A stretch of 64,000 bases of DNA, taken from positions 1 to 64,000 of the forward strand of contig CALANV010000014.1 in assembly GCA_937926175.1 (NCBI GenBank), in the 5' to 3' direction. The DNA comes from an uncultured Rhodospirillales bacterium. GTDB taxonomy: Bacteria > Pseudomonadota > Alphaproteobacteria > CACIAM-22H2. The position numbers were made by a program, and so were the translations under genes. This document shows, one piece after another, positions 17,550 to 25,628 of the stretch (position 1 is its first letter; each line of letters starts with the position of its first letter). A model generated the notes under the pieces. That model ran no database searches, was not told the DNA's origin, and saw nothing but the letters and a program-made list of their open reading frames with translations.

Positions 17550-18182
17550 TCACGTTCCGAGGATGGACAGCATTTCCGCCGCCCGCGCACGCATTCCTGC
17601 CGGCGCAAAGGGGTCGTCGGCGATTTTCGTGTAAAGCTCGCGTGCCTTTGCGGTCTCGCCGACACGGGCGGCCGCCAATGCGGCAAGCTCCAGCGCCATG
17701 TGCCGCCAAGGATTATTCGCGGCCTCGAGCGCTTCGAGCCTACGCTCCAGTTCGGCAGGTTCGAGACCCTCGAGCGCATGCAGGTTGGCCAACAGCTCGG
17801 CGGCGCTGCGGAGTTCCTCGCTTACGCCGCTGTCGGCGGCAATGCCACGATAGATGGCCACGGCTGCGTCGCGATCCCCGGCCTCCGCCTTCAGGGCGGC
17901 GTCCCGGAACCGCGCCAGTACCGCAAATCCGGCCGATCCTTCCGTTCCGATTTCGGCAAAGGCAACCGACGCACGACCGGAATCCATCGTGGCGGCGGCG
18001 AAGAACCGTTCCCCCATCTCGGCGCGCTGGCGGAGCGTATAATCCCTCCAACCGACGTAGGCGGCGGTCCCGACGACCAGGGCAAGGGCTGCGCCGATGA
18101 CGTAATTCCCATACCGCTTCCACAGCTCGACCGCACGGTCCCGCCGCAGTTCCTCGTCGACTTCCTGAAATAGATCGACCAC
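17550..18182 (-). CDS. TPR-like inner-membrane protein of the YfgM type
   Basis: 210 residues from a GTG at 18182. This start gives MVDLFQEVDEELRRDRA, the conserved beginning of this family, and has GAGGG seven bases upstream; an ATG at 18242 would add 20 unconserved residues. A single membrane helix (about 22-45, NYVIGAALALVVGTAAYVGW) is followed by a periplasmic helical-repeat domain. In E. coli YfgM works with the PpiD chaperone at the Sec translocon. The stop directly abuts the bamB start, so TPR-bamB-der is one operon. Confidence 0.8.
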   Translation of the reverse strand: MVDLFQEVDEELRRDRAVELWKRYGNYVIGAALALVVGTAAYVGWRDYTLRQRAEMGERFFAAATMDSGRASVAFAEIGTEGSAGFAVLARFRDAALKAEAGDRDAAVAIYRGIAADSGVSEELRSAAELLANLHALEGLEPAELERRLEALEAANNPWRHMALELAALAAARVGETAKARELYTKIADDPFAPAGMRARAAEMLSILGT

Positions 18183-18379
18183 GTAGTTTCCCTCGCCTCC
18201 AAGAAGCGCGGCCACCATAGCGATCCTCTTGCGCGAGTGCAAACACCCCGGGCTGCCGCGAAAATACGCGCTAAGTCTCGGGTCGGGTTGGCTTTCAGCC
18301 GGCGCGGGCCACGTCCTCTTGGACCTCTGGCGGGTCAGCTTTACCCGACTTTAACCGGGGGTAGCGTTTGTCATGCGGA

Positions 18380-18739
18380 ATGCACCCGCGTTCGTTCGCA
18401 ATACTGCCCGTCCTCTGCGGACTGACGTTGACCGCCTGCACGCCCCTGGACCTTGCATATCTCGGAGCCGAGGCCGCGAGCCAGATCGCGAGCGGCCGCA
18501 GCCTGTCCCACAACGTGACCTACGCGGTGACGGGTCACGATTGCGCCCCTGTCCGTGCCCTGCTGTGGGGCACCGCGTGCACCGAACTCGACGATGCCCC
18601 GTCCGACGAGAAGGTGGCCGAACACGAGAAGGAAGTGTCATCGGCCGCAAACGTGTATTGCTACCGCTCGATCGGCACCGTCGATTGTCACGAACAGCCG
18701 GACCCGTTGCGGTCGGCATCCCGGATCATGGCCGAGTGA
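18380..18739 (+). CDS. Small predicted lipoprotein of unknown function
   Basis: 119 residues. The N-terminus MHPRSFAILPVLCGLTLTAC ends in a lipobox with C20 as the likely lipidated residue, so the product should be membrane-anchored. The remainder contains five cysteines, two of them in HDCAPVRALLWGTAC and two in VYCYRSIGTVDCHEQP, which could form disulfides. The HDC..LLWG..C pattern resembles small lipoproteins seen in other alphaproteobacteria, but I cannot name a family. It is divergent from the TPR-bamB-der operon. Confidence 0.7.
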   Translation: MHPRSFAILPVLCGLTLTACTPLDLAYLGAEAASQIASGRSLSHNVTYAVTGHDCAPVRALLWGTACTELDDAPSDEKVAEHEKEVSSAANVYCYRSIGTVDCHEQPDPLRSASRIMAE

Positions 18740-18877
18740 TTTCAGTCCCCGGGTCTTAAAATTGTCTCGCGGAAAACTTGCGGTAAGCGTTCGGACTGCT
18801 ACGAAATATTGGACTTGGCAGCATAAATCGGACAAGATTTATGTGCTGCGACGAGATCGATTTCTCCGTCCCCGTAC

Positions 18878-19210
18878 ATGGCAAAGTTGGTCCGAATCTC
18901 CGACTATCGCCGTCCTGCCGACCGTGTAACTTTCGACCGGGCCGAACTTAAGAAAATCTTGGCAATCTATGCCGACCGCGTCGCCTCGGGCGAATGGCGG
19001 GACTATGCGATCGATCATCGTCCGAACATGGCCGCTTTTGCGGTTTTCAGAAGCTGCTACGAGTGGCCCCTCTTCGTGATCGCAAAATTCGGCGGCGGGA
19101 ACCATCGGCATGGCAATTTCGTGGTCACCTCCGGTCCACGCAGGCTCATCGCGGGGCGCAGCATCGACGAGGTGCTCGCCGTCTTCGACCGAAAGTTGAA
19201 GCCGGTTTAG
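18878..19210 (+). CDS. DUF2794-family protein
   Basis: 110 residues beginning MAKLVRISDYRRPADRVTFD. The body contains RVASGEWRDYAIDH, FAVFRSCYEWPLFVIAK and a C-terminal IDEVLAVFDRKLKPV, which I recognise as the alphaproteobacterial DUF2794 family. It is soluble, with no signal peptide or membrane helix. The function of the family is not known. It stands alone, 138 bases after the lipoprotein gene and about 90 bases before the hydrolase. Confidence 0.8.
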   Translation: MAKLVRISDYRRPADRVTFDRAELKKILAIYADRVASGEWRDYAIDHRPNMAAFAVFRSCYEWPLFVIAKFGGGNHRHGNFVVTSGPRRLIAGRSIDEVLAVFDRKLKPV

Positions 19211-19301
19211 GAACGTACATCCGCATCGGTGCGGTGCGGGCTGCATCACGGAACGACAGCCTTCCGCCATCCGTTCAACGCAGGCTGTTCGGAACCCCGT
19301 G

Positions 19302-20801
19302 ATGGCCAAGCAGTCTTCCGCTTTGCGACGGCCTTATGCGAGACCGTCCGTCCGTCGATCCGGTACCGTTTCGGCGATCGCCGCGTCGGCAGCCGTCGTC
19401 GGCGCCCTCGCCGCCGTGGTGCGATTTGCGACCTGGCGTGCCGAGCGCCAGTATCCGCCAATCGGCGCTTTCCTGAACGTCGACGGGGTGCGGCTCCACT
19501 ATGTGGACAAAGGCCAAGGCCCGCCGGTGGTGCTTCTGCATGGAAACGGTGCTCTGCTCCAGGATCTCACCTTGAGCGTCCTTCATGGGCTCACCCGCCA
19601 ACACCGCGTCGTCGTTTTCGATCGACCCGGCTGTGGCTACAGCCATCGGACTGGCGGCCGTATCTGGACGCCGGAGGCGCAGGCCGCCCTCATCCACGCG
19701 GCCGTACGACATCTCGGGCTCGATCGGCCGCTGCTCATCGGACATTCCTTCGGTGCGAGCGTCGCCTTGAGCTACGCGGCCATGTATCCGGGCGAGATCA
19801 GAGGCGCCGTTCTGGTTTCGGGTTACTATTATCCGACTTTCCGGCCCGACATGGTTGCGTCTGAAATCCTGGCAATGCCCGGGATCGGCTGGCTCGTGCG
19901 TAATACGGTCGCACCGCTCGCTAGCCGGTTCCTGGCGCCGCGTCTGGCCGCGCGGCTATTCGCTCCGAACCCGATTCCACCCAACTTCCGCAAGTTTCCG
20001 CTCGACCTTGCGCTGCGGCCGTCACAGCTCCGCACCATCGGCGAAGATACGCTTGCTCTGAGACGTTGGACGCGGCGAATGCAGGGACGCTATTCCGCGA
20101 TCCGTGCGCCGATCGCCATTCTCACCGGCAGCGTCGATCAAATCGTCGATGCGAATCGCCAGTCGGTACGACTTCATCGCGCGATCGAAGGCGCCTCCCT
20201 GCGCGTGCTGCCGGGAATTGGGCACATGCTTCATCACGTAAGTCCCGACGAGGTGGTGCGGGCCGCAACAGCGTTCGATCATCACGCCGCCGCGTGGAAA
20301 GTTCGATCATCACGCCGCCGCGTGGAAAGAGAGAACCGCCCGCGCCATCGCCGTGTAGCCGTCTTTTGCGCCGAAGCCGGGGAAAGTGAGCCCTGCGCCC
20401 GCTGGTCAACGGCCGGCTTCGTCGAATTGCTTCGAGGCCGGTTCGGTCCTCCCCGGGCATATCTCGGCCGCGACGAGATCGAGTTGCCCCGTATCGACGG
20501 CGTTGCTGATCGCGGCGAAGGTCACGGTCTCCTCCTCTTCGACGTGACGCTCCACGACGACGCGGAGGTGCTCGAGTTTCTCACGCCATTCGTCGTCGTC
20601 TCGCTCTCCGCTCAGCTGCGCCATCAGCTCTTCGACCTCCTGGTGTTGCCGATAGGCACGGGCCGCAAGATCGCGCATGGCGGGAACGCGCATGAGCACC
20701 TCGTAGAGCGCCGCTTCCTCGATCTCGTTATGCGCAATCATCAAGCCCTGCAGCTCGGCCAGCAGATCCGCTCGTTCCCGCCGACTCAAGTCCTCGCCTG
20801 A
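19302..20801 (+). CDS. Alpha/beta hydrolase with a frameshifted, antisense-derived C-terminus
   Basis: The first 333 residues are a normal alpha/beta hydrolase: an N-terminal membrane anchor (about 25-45), the oxyanion HGNG in VVLLHGNGALL, nucleophile S149 in GHSFGAS, an acid in GSVDQIVD, and a histidine in LPGIGHMLHH. Near residue 333 a perfect 28-bp tandem duplication shifts the frame. Without the second copy the protein would end after ten further codons at the TAG at 20356-20358 (about 343 residues). As it stands the frame runs to 20801, almost the whole length of the hemerythrin gene on the other strand, adding about 155 low-complexity Arg-rich residues. The ATG at 19302 follows an in-frame GTG by one codon. 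Confidence 0.75.
   Translation: MAKQSSALRRPYARPSVRRSGTVSAIAASAAVVGALAAVVRFATWRAERQYPPIGAFLNVDGVRLHYVDKGQGPPVVLLHGNGALLQDLTLSVLHGLTRQHRVVVFDRPGCGYSHRTGGRIWTPEAQAALIHAAVRHLGLDRPLLIGHSFGASVALSYAAMYPGEIRGAVLVSGYYYPTFRPDMVASEILAMPGIGWLVRNTVAPLASRFLAPRLAARLFAPNPIPPNFRKFPLDLALRPSQLRTIGEDTLALRRWTRRMQGRYSAIRAPIAILTGSVDQIVDANRQSVRLHRAIEGASLRVLPGIGHMLHHVSPDEVVRAATAFDHHAAAWKVRSSRRRVERENRPRHRRVAVFCAEAGESEPCARWSTAGFVELLRGRFGPPRAYLGRDEIELPRIDGVADRGEGHGLLLFDVTLHDDAEVLEFLTPFVVVSLSAQLRHQLFDLLVLPIGTGRKIAHGGNAHEHLVERRFLDLVMRNHQALQLGQQIRSFPPTQVLA
20273..20328 (+). repeat. Perfect 28-bp tandem duplication inside the hydrolase gene
   Basis: Two identical 28-base units occupy 20273-20300 and 20301-20328. Each begins GTTCGATCATCACGCC and ends GCGTGGAAA. 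Twenty-eight is not a multiple of three, so the second copy changes the reading frame of the hydrolase and hides its apparent original stop at 20356. Confidence 0.95.
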
Positions 20802-20867
20802 CGCGAGTTCGTTCAGTAAACCGATGGCTTGACGATGGTCATGCCTCAGCGAGGTGAAGATATCCAT
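20406..20867 (-). CDS. Hemerythrin HHE-domain protein
   Basis: 153 residues starting MDIFTSLRHDHRQAIGLL. Metal-binding positions typical of the HHE fold are visible in RHDHR, MIAHNEIEEAALY, RQHQEVEELM and ERHVEEEETVTF, enough for a di-iron centre. Such proteins bind oxygen, iron or nitric oxide; the ligand here is not determinable. The gene is transcribed toward the hydrolase, and their apparent original ends were separated by about 47 bases. The frameshifted hydrolase frame now runs antisense across nearly the whole gene. Confidence 0.88.
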   Translation of the reverse strand: MDIFTSLRHDHRQAIGLLNELASGEDLSRRERADLLAELQGLMIAHNEIEEAALYEVLMRVPAMRDLAARAYRQHQEVEELMAQLSGERDDDEWREKLEHLRVVVERHVEEEETVTFAAISNAVDTGQLDLVAAEICPGRTEPASKQFDEAGR

Positions 20868-21428
20868 TGGCACCACTTCAGACTTACCGACATGACGTCG
20901 TGCGAACGTCAGCCCGTGCGCGATGTTCCGCTCATGCCCGGCTCACCGCGCCATTGGATCGTCTGGCGATGCGTGGACCTCTAGCCGCGTTGCATAGACG
21001 GTGCGCAAACGACCCGCATCTACCGCTTCCATGGCATGCACCGGGCATCGTCGGGCCGGTTATCACGGCGACGGACCGGATTGTCCCGGCGCATTACGCG
21101 TCGATCCCGGGAACGCCGAGCCCGGCATCGCGTTGATAGTTGTGCGTCACGCCGCTTCCCCCCATCGGCGAGGCGTGCTGGCCCAAGAGCATTTCAGGTC
21201 GTGGCAGCCGACTCTTCTTGGGCCAGCCCTCTTTTTCTCTTCACCTCAAATTATACTTAAAATTTAATTTAGCTGACTCTGCCGTTCGCAGAACATGACT
21301 CTTGTCTAGTCTTTTCTCTCTTACTGCCAAGATAGATATACATTAAGCGAGTATTAACTTCCTCCCGGCTAGAACCGGACGACTAAGCCGCGGCATGTCG
21401 GCCGCGGCGCGTCGCAGGGTTCGCGCCG
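20868..21428. other. 561-base region without a supported gene
   Basis: Short frames here lack start sites or family resemblance. The region contains a long hairpin with a T-rich tail (see 21178-21240) and, after about 21240, a shift to AT-rich sequence (ATTATACTTAAAATTTAATT) unlike its surroundings. It must contain the hemerythrin promoter on one side and the serine hydrolase promoter on the other. Confidence 0.6.
21178..21240 (+). terminator. Terminator-like hairpin with no plus-strand gene upstream
   Basis: CTGGCCCAAGA (21178-21188) pairs perfectly with TCTTGGGCCAG (21216-21226) around a 27-base loop, followed by CCCTCTTTTTCTCTT. The orientation fits plus-strand transcription. The nearest gene upstream is on the other strand, so it may end a small RNA starting between 20870 and 21170, or it may be fortuitous. 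Confidence 0.45.
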
Positions 21429-22676
21429 GTGAAACAGCGGTTCGTCACGCTCCTCTTCGCACTTGTCTGCTTGATTACGGGGGCGACGGCGCGCGCCGAG
21501 ATACCCGTGACCGGGTCGGCGCTGCCAGGCCTCGAGGCATTTGACGAAGCCGTACTCTCTCTGCTCGAGCGGTGGAATATCCCGGGGGCTTCGCTCGCCG
21601 TCGTCAAGGACGGACGCCTCGTACTCGCGCGCGGCTACGGATACGCCGATCTTGGACGCAACGTTCCGGTCACGCCCGACCTCAGGTTCCGCTTCGCCTC
21701 GCTGTCGAAGTCTCTGACGGCTGCCGCCATCATGCACCTCGTCGAGGACAGGCGCATTTCCCTCGATGATCAAGCACTCCGGCTTCTCGGCGACTGGGCG
21801 CCACCACGGGATCAGATCACCGACCCACGAGTATACGACATTACCGTTCGGCACCTGCTCACACATCGCGGCGGCTGGAACCGCGAGGTCGCCGGTGACC
21901 CCATCTTCGACTCGCGTGCATATCTCAACGATCGTGATTGTCGCGGCGTCATGCACGCGGAACTGACACGCCGTCTCGACTTCACGCCGGGGACTTCCTT
22001 CGCCTATTCAAATACCGGCTATTGCATCCTGGGCCGTATCATCGAGCGCGTCAGCGGAATGCCTTATGCCGATTACGTCAAGCGGTATGTTCTTATGCCG
22101 GCGGGAGTAACCGGCATGACGACGACCAGTCGGTCGAACTTCCACGAGGACGAACCGATCTATTATCAGACTCCCGGGAGCGTGGTTTCGCCGTATGACG
22201 GCATCGCGCTTGACGCGATCGATTCGCTCGCAGGCTGGGTCGGTCGCCCTGTCGACTATCTCCGCTACTTCGTCGCGCTCAGCGGATGCTGCGGCCGGGC
22301 GATTCTGAGCCCACAAAGCATCGCTGAAATGACGGCCGCCCCGGCCGCCGCGCCGAAACGGGCGGCAGGCACCGGCAACTGGTATGGCCTTGGCGTACGG
22401 GTTCAGGCCCGAAGCGGCGGCCTGGACGTCTGGCATCACGGTTCGATGCCGGGTACACAGGCCGAGGTTGTGCTGTCCCGCGAAGGGTTCGGGTGGGTCA
22501 TCGCGTTCAATGCGCGGCCGATGGATGCCTCGGCCTTCAGTGACGACATCGATGCCACGCTGTGGGCCGCTGCTCGCCGCACCTCGGCTTGGCCCGATGG
22601 CGCCCTGACCGACTTCCCCCCAAGCAGGCCAGATTCGAACCGGGCACCCTCCTTCAGGGGCACGGTATTATATTAA
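21429..22676 (+). CDS. Secreted serine hydrolase of the beta-lactamase/class C family
   Basis: 415 residues from a GTG. A signal peptide (MKQRFVTLLFALVCLITG, cleavage near ARA-E) directs export. The penicillin-recognising triad is intact: S91-L-S-K94, Y193-S-N195 and H336-H-G338 in WHHGSMPG. Members include DD-peptidases, esterases and class C beta-lactamases; the long loop region and HHG box fit an esterase or DD-peptidase at least as well as a lactamase, so a resistance role should not be assumed. The gene is bordered on both sides by AT-rich noncoding DNA and immediately followed by a 16-bp inverted repeat. Confidence 0.85.
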   Translation: MKQRFVTLLFALVCLITGATARAEIPVTGSALPGLEAFDEAVLSLLERWNIPGASLAVVKDGRLVLARGYGYADLGRNVPVTPDLRFRFASLSKSLTAAAIMHLVEDRRISLDDQALRLLGDWAPPRDQITDPRVYDITVRHLLTHRGGWNREVAGDPIFDSRAYLNDRDCRGVMHAELTRRLDFTPGTSFAYSNTGYCILGRIIERVSGMPYADYVKRYVLMPAGVTGMTTTSRSNFHEDEPIYYQTPGSVVSPYDGIALDAIDSLAGWVGRPVDYLRYFVALSGCCGRAILSPQSIAEMTAAPAAAPKRAAGTGNWYGLGVRVQARSGGLDVWHHGSMPGTQAEVVLSREGFGWVIAFNARPMDASAFSDDIDATLWAAARRTSAWPDGALTDFPPSRPDSNRAPSFRGTVLY

Positions 22677-22713
22677 GATTTGTATTATAATCAGCAAATT
22701 ATGATACAAATCT
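22676..22713. repeat. AT-rich 16-bp inverted repeat after the serine hydrolase gene
   Basis: Left arm 22676-22691 (AGATTTGTATTATAAT) and right arm 22698-22713 are complementary at 15 of 16 positions with one G-T pair, around a six-base CAGCAA loop. The left arm starts on the last base of the hydrolase stop codon. It has no T-run and is AT-rich, so it is not a standard terminator; a repeat end or protein site is possible. Confidence 0.75.
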
Positions 22714-22889
22714 CACGCGCTTTATTCAAGGCGCGATTGTTGCATCTACACAACACTGTGCCTGAAATATCAAAGGCACTAATGACTCCGCGCGCCAAAA
22801 GTAAGTACCATCCCACCGCATTGCTAACCATTGCGCATCACTACAGTCAGAACAGCGGTAGTTTCTCAGCCTGACAAAGGGACGAACCC

Positions 22890-23954
22890 ATGAAAATGCG
22901 CATGCCCTTGATCGCTGCAGCTCTGTTGGCCTCGACGTCAGGCCTCGCCCTCGCCCAGCAGACATCAGGCCCCTATGTCGGCATTGGGGGCGGCTGGAAC
23001 ATGGTGCGCGATTCCGATATCTCCGGTTCCGGCATTTCCAGCGAGGCTGAATTTGACCATGGCTGGGCTGCACTCGGCACCGTCGGCTACGGATTCGGAA
23101 ATGGCCTGCGGGTGGAGCTCGAGCTGGGTTACCGCGACAACGATATTGACAGCATTGGCGGAACCTCGGTGGGCTCCGGTAGCGTGAACGTCTGGAGCGG
23201 CATGGTAAACATGCTCTACGACTTCGCGACCGGCACGGCCTTCACGCCGTATATCGGCGCAGGCGTGGGTTATGCGCGCGTAAAGCTCGACGACATCAAT
23301 CCGATCTCTGCCGGCGTTTCGGTCGACGACACGGACAACGTTTTTGCCTACCAGGCCATTGCAGGCGTTGCATATGGGCTGACCCCGAATCTGAAGATCG
23401 GGCTCGACTACCGTTACTTCGCCACCCAGGCCCCTGAATTCGGCGCAAGCAACGGGGTGTCCGTCGAAGGCGAGTACGAAACGCATACAGTGATGCTGGG
23501 ACTGCGCTGGGAGTTCGGTGCCCCCGCCCGTCCGCAGCCCGCGCAGGCGGCCCCGCCGGCGCCTCCCCCCGCACCTCCGCCGGCTCCGGCCGCGGCACCG
23601 CCGCCGCCCGCACCACCGGCAATCCAGCGCTCGTTCCTGGTGTTCTTCGACTTCGACCGCTCGGACATCACGCCCGAGGCCGAGCGAGTGATCCGCGACG
23701 CAGCGGCCAACGCCAAGCGCGGCAACGTGAGCCGAATCAACGTGACCGGTCACGCCGACCGGGCAGGGCCGGCGCGGTACAACATGGCACTGTCGCAGCG
23801 GCGGGCCGATGCCGTCAAGGCCGTTCTGGTGCGCGAGGGTATTCCCGCCGACCAAATCGTGGTGGTGGCGCGCGGCGAGACGCAGCCGCTCGTACCGACG
23901 CCGGACGGCGTCCGCGAGCCGCAGAACCGCCGCGTCGAGATCGTGCTGCAATAA
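22890..23954 (+). CDS. OmpA-family outer-membrane protein
   Basis: 354 residues. A signal peptide (1-22, cleaved near ALA-Q) precedes an eight-stranded beta-barrel domain starting GPYVGIGGGWNMV (about 26-210). A Pro/Ala-rich linker (about 213-245) follows, and then a peptidoglycan-binding OmpA C-terminal domain with FFDFDRSDITPEAERVI, NVTGHADRAG and LSQRRADAVKAVL, ending in RRVEIVLQ. It should tie the outer membrane to the cell wall. A ribosome site AAAGGGACGAA precedes the ATG. It is a single-gene unit ended by a strong terminator; its upstream region is unusually AT-rich. Confidence 0.95.
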   Translation: MKMRMPLIAAALLASTSGLALAQQTSGPYVGIGGGWNMVRDSDISGSGISSEAEFDHGWAALGTVGYGFGNGLRVELELGYRDNDIDSIGGTSVGSGSVNVWSGMVNMLYDFATGTAFTPYIGAGVGYARVKLDDINPISAGVSVDDTDNVFAYQAIAGVAYGLTPNLKIGLDYRYFATQAPEFGASNGVSVEGEYETHTVMLGLRWEFGAPARPQPAQAAPPAPPPAPPPAPAAAPPPPAPPAIQRSFLVFFDFDRSDITPEAERVIRDAAANAKRGNVSRINVTGHADRAGPARYNMALSQRRADAVKAVLVREGIPADQIVVVARGETQPLVPTPDGVREPQNRRVEIVLQ

Positions 23955-23983
23955 AATCAGACAATCGACAGCCGGAATCACGA

Positions 23984-24017
23984 TGGGGCGCGCCTGAAGG
24001 GCGCGCCCCACTCTTTT
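23984..24017 (+). terminator. Rho-independent terminator of the OmpA-family gene
   Basis: A perfect 11-bp stem TGGGGCGCGCC/GGCGCGCCCCA around a TGAAG loop is followed by CTCTTTTT. It lies 30 bases after the stop codon. Confidence 0.92.
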
Positions 24018-24035
24018 TGGGTATTTGACACCGTA

Positions 24036-24542
24036 TCAGCGCATCGCACTCGCCCGGGTGCCCGTTTTCTCTGCGCTGCAACGTTCGAACGGTATCGGAT
24101 ACGAACTTCCCCGTTGCGCCGACCAGTCGTCCAGCTGTTTCCGGTCGAGCTGCATGGCCTCATGGAACAGGGATACCGACTCGTCGCAAAAGGTCGGCGA
24201 AAGCATGCTCCGCCGCGAGACCTCATTGGCCAGCGCCGTGATATAGGCATCAAGCTGCCGACGCGCGTCAGCGCCGTAGCGTGCGCCAAAATAGCTCTGG
24301 AGGATGCGACCGTAACTGACGAGCTGATCTCCGTGCTTCTTCACGAACGCATTGTACTGGCCCGTGAAATCCCGTCCCGGCACGCCCCGGCACGACAGTG
24401 CCGCGACCATCAGTTCGGTTTGAATCATCCGAACCCGGAACGCCGTCTGCTCCCGAGGCGTGAGACATCGCGCGACCGCATCCGACACCGGGCCTGCGAC
24501 AAGGGCACCGACGACCATCATCGTGGCAATACGCTTCAACAT
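24036..24542 (-). CDS. Exported protein of unknown function
   Basis: 168 residues from the ATG at 24542. A signal peptide (MLKRIATMMVVGALVAGPVS, cleavage near AVA-R) is followed by a mostly helical region with LTPREQTAFRVRMIQTELMVAALSC, FVKKHGDQLVSYGRILQSYFG and a late cysteine in SPTFCDESVSLF. Four cysteines in the mature part could pair. I have seen similar small periplasmic proteins in Rhodospirillales but cannot name the family. Seven extra N-terminal residues (start 24563) are possible. It converges on the ompA-like gene. Confidence 0.65.
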   Translation of the reverse strand: MLKRIATMMVVGALVAGPVSDAVARCLTPREQTAFRVRMIQTELMVAALSCRGVPGRDFTGQYNAFVKKHGDQLVSYGRILQSYFGARYGADARRQLDAYITALANEVSRRSMLSPTFCDESVSLFHEAMQLDRKQLDDWSAQRGSSYPIPFERCSAEKTGTRASAMR

Positions 24543-24976
24543 GCCTTCCCCATGGTTAGCCACGCCCCCCGTTCGACGATTTCAGGTTGAAACCCGTCTT
24601 GTGCTTCTAGTCTCAACAGTATACGCCAACACGGCCGAGCTCGTGCGGTAACGGAGAGCGTCCGACCACAAAATTTGGACCGTCGGCAGCTTATTCTGCC
24701 GGCCCATCTTGCCGTCAGGGCAAAAACGGATGCGGTGGTGTTGGCATGGCGACATCGAGTTATGTCGAGAATTCGCAAATTAGGCGTGAATTCCGCCTCT
24801 TTCCCGGAAGCTGGCAGGTCCTGCCGGACGTCCGGCTCGGGTGACGTTCGCGTCGTCATCGCCTGCCCGCATCCGCGGTACTGACCTCATCTGAGCGAAA
24901 GAATGCATACGGGACCGCCCTTGGCGGCCGGCAAGTCGTCGCTTAGGGTGCCTCCCACCGACCCAAAGGCACCTTC
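24543..24976. other. 434-base intergenic region with no supported gene
   Basis: This divergent interval must contain the promoters of the exported protein and the Nudix gene. A small inverted repeat, CGACAT (24750-24755) and ATGTCG (24762-24767), is present. No frame with a convincing start and family resemblance was found. Confidence 0.6.
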
Positions 24977-25618
24977 ATGGATTCGCAAGACGTCCAGATC
25001 ATTCAGCACGAAACGCCGTATCGCGGTTATTTCCGCATCGACCGCTACCGGCTGCGACACAAGCTCTTCAACGGCGGCATCAGTCCGGAACTGTCCCGCG
25101 AGGTCTTCGAGCGCGGACATGCCGTCGGCGTGATTCTGTACGATCCGGATCGCGATGCCGTCGTCCTCATCGATCAGTTCCGCATCGGTGCTCTCGCCGC
25201 GCATCGGCGCCCTTGGATCACCGAGATCGTTGCCGGCATCATCGATCCCGGCGAGCAGCCTGCCGACGTCGCGCGACGCGAAACATACGAGGAAGCCGGC
25301 TGCGACGTGATCGAGCTGCTGCCGATCTACGACTACCTGGTAAGCCCCGGCTGCTCGAGCGAGACGGTAAAGCTCTTCTGCGGACGTATCGACTCGCGAA
25401 AGGTCGGCGGCATCCATGGCCTGGCGCACGAGGGCGAAGACATCCGGGTTTCGGTGGTGCCGTTCGAGGATGCGCTGCGCGATCTCGCGTCAGGCCGGAT
25501 TGAAAGTTCGATCGCGATCATCGGATTGCAGTGGCTTGCCCTCAACCGGGACATGCTGCGGAAGCGCTGGTCCTCCCCGAAACCTGACGCCTTGAATACG
25601 GCCAAGTCCCCCCGTTAA
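24977..25618 (+). CDS. nudF: Nudix hydrolase, ADP-ribose pyrophosphatase type
   Basis: 213 residues with a complete Nudix box starting at the glycine of AGIIDPGEQPADVARRETYE and finishing EEAGC, which coordinates the catalytic magnesium. The N-terminal strand region FRIDRYRLRHKLFNGG and the GHAVGVILYDPDRD segment are typical of ADP-ribose pyrophosphatases (NudF/YffH), which split ADP-ribose to AMP and ribose 5-phosphate. A related sugar-nucleotide substrate is possible. The cysteine synthase gene starts 10 bases downstream, so the two are probably one transcript. Confidence 0.85.
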   Translation: MDSQDVQIIQHETPYRGYFRIDRYRLRHKLFNGGISPELSREVFERGHAVGVILYDPDRDAVVLIDQFRIGALAAHRRPWITEIVAGIIDPGEQPADVARRETYEEAGCDVIELLPIYDYLVSPGCSSETVKLFCGRIDSRKVGGIHGLAHEGEDIRVSVVPFEDALRDLASGRIESSIAIIGLQWLALNRDMLRKRWSSPKPDALNTAKSPR

Positions 25619-25628
25619 GGTCATATCC

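Noticed and set aside
20273..20328. Possible CRISPR or repeat array
   Set aside because: There are only two units with no spacer between them; this is a simple tandem duplication.
21001..21267. Short plus-strand frames between the hemerythrin and serine hydrolase genes
   Set aside because: No ribosome sites, no recognisable domains, and the frames run through the terminator-like hairpin into AT-rich DNA.
22630..22645. tRNA T-arm-like sequence (GATTCGAACC) at the end of the serine hydrolase gene
   Set aside because: Only about ten bases match; no acceptor stem, anticodon arm or CCA could be built around it on either strand. It may be chance, so no tRNA or attachment site is claimed.
22680..22874. 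64-codon frame between the serine hydrolase and OmpA-family genes
   Set aside because: It starts inside the 16-bp inverted repeat, has no ribosome site and no family resemblance; the interval is better read as the ompA upstream region.
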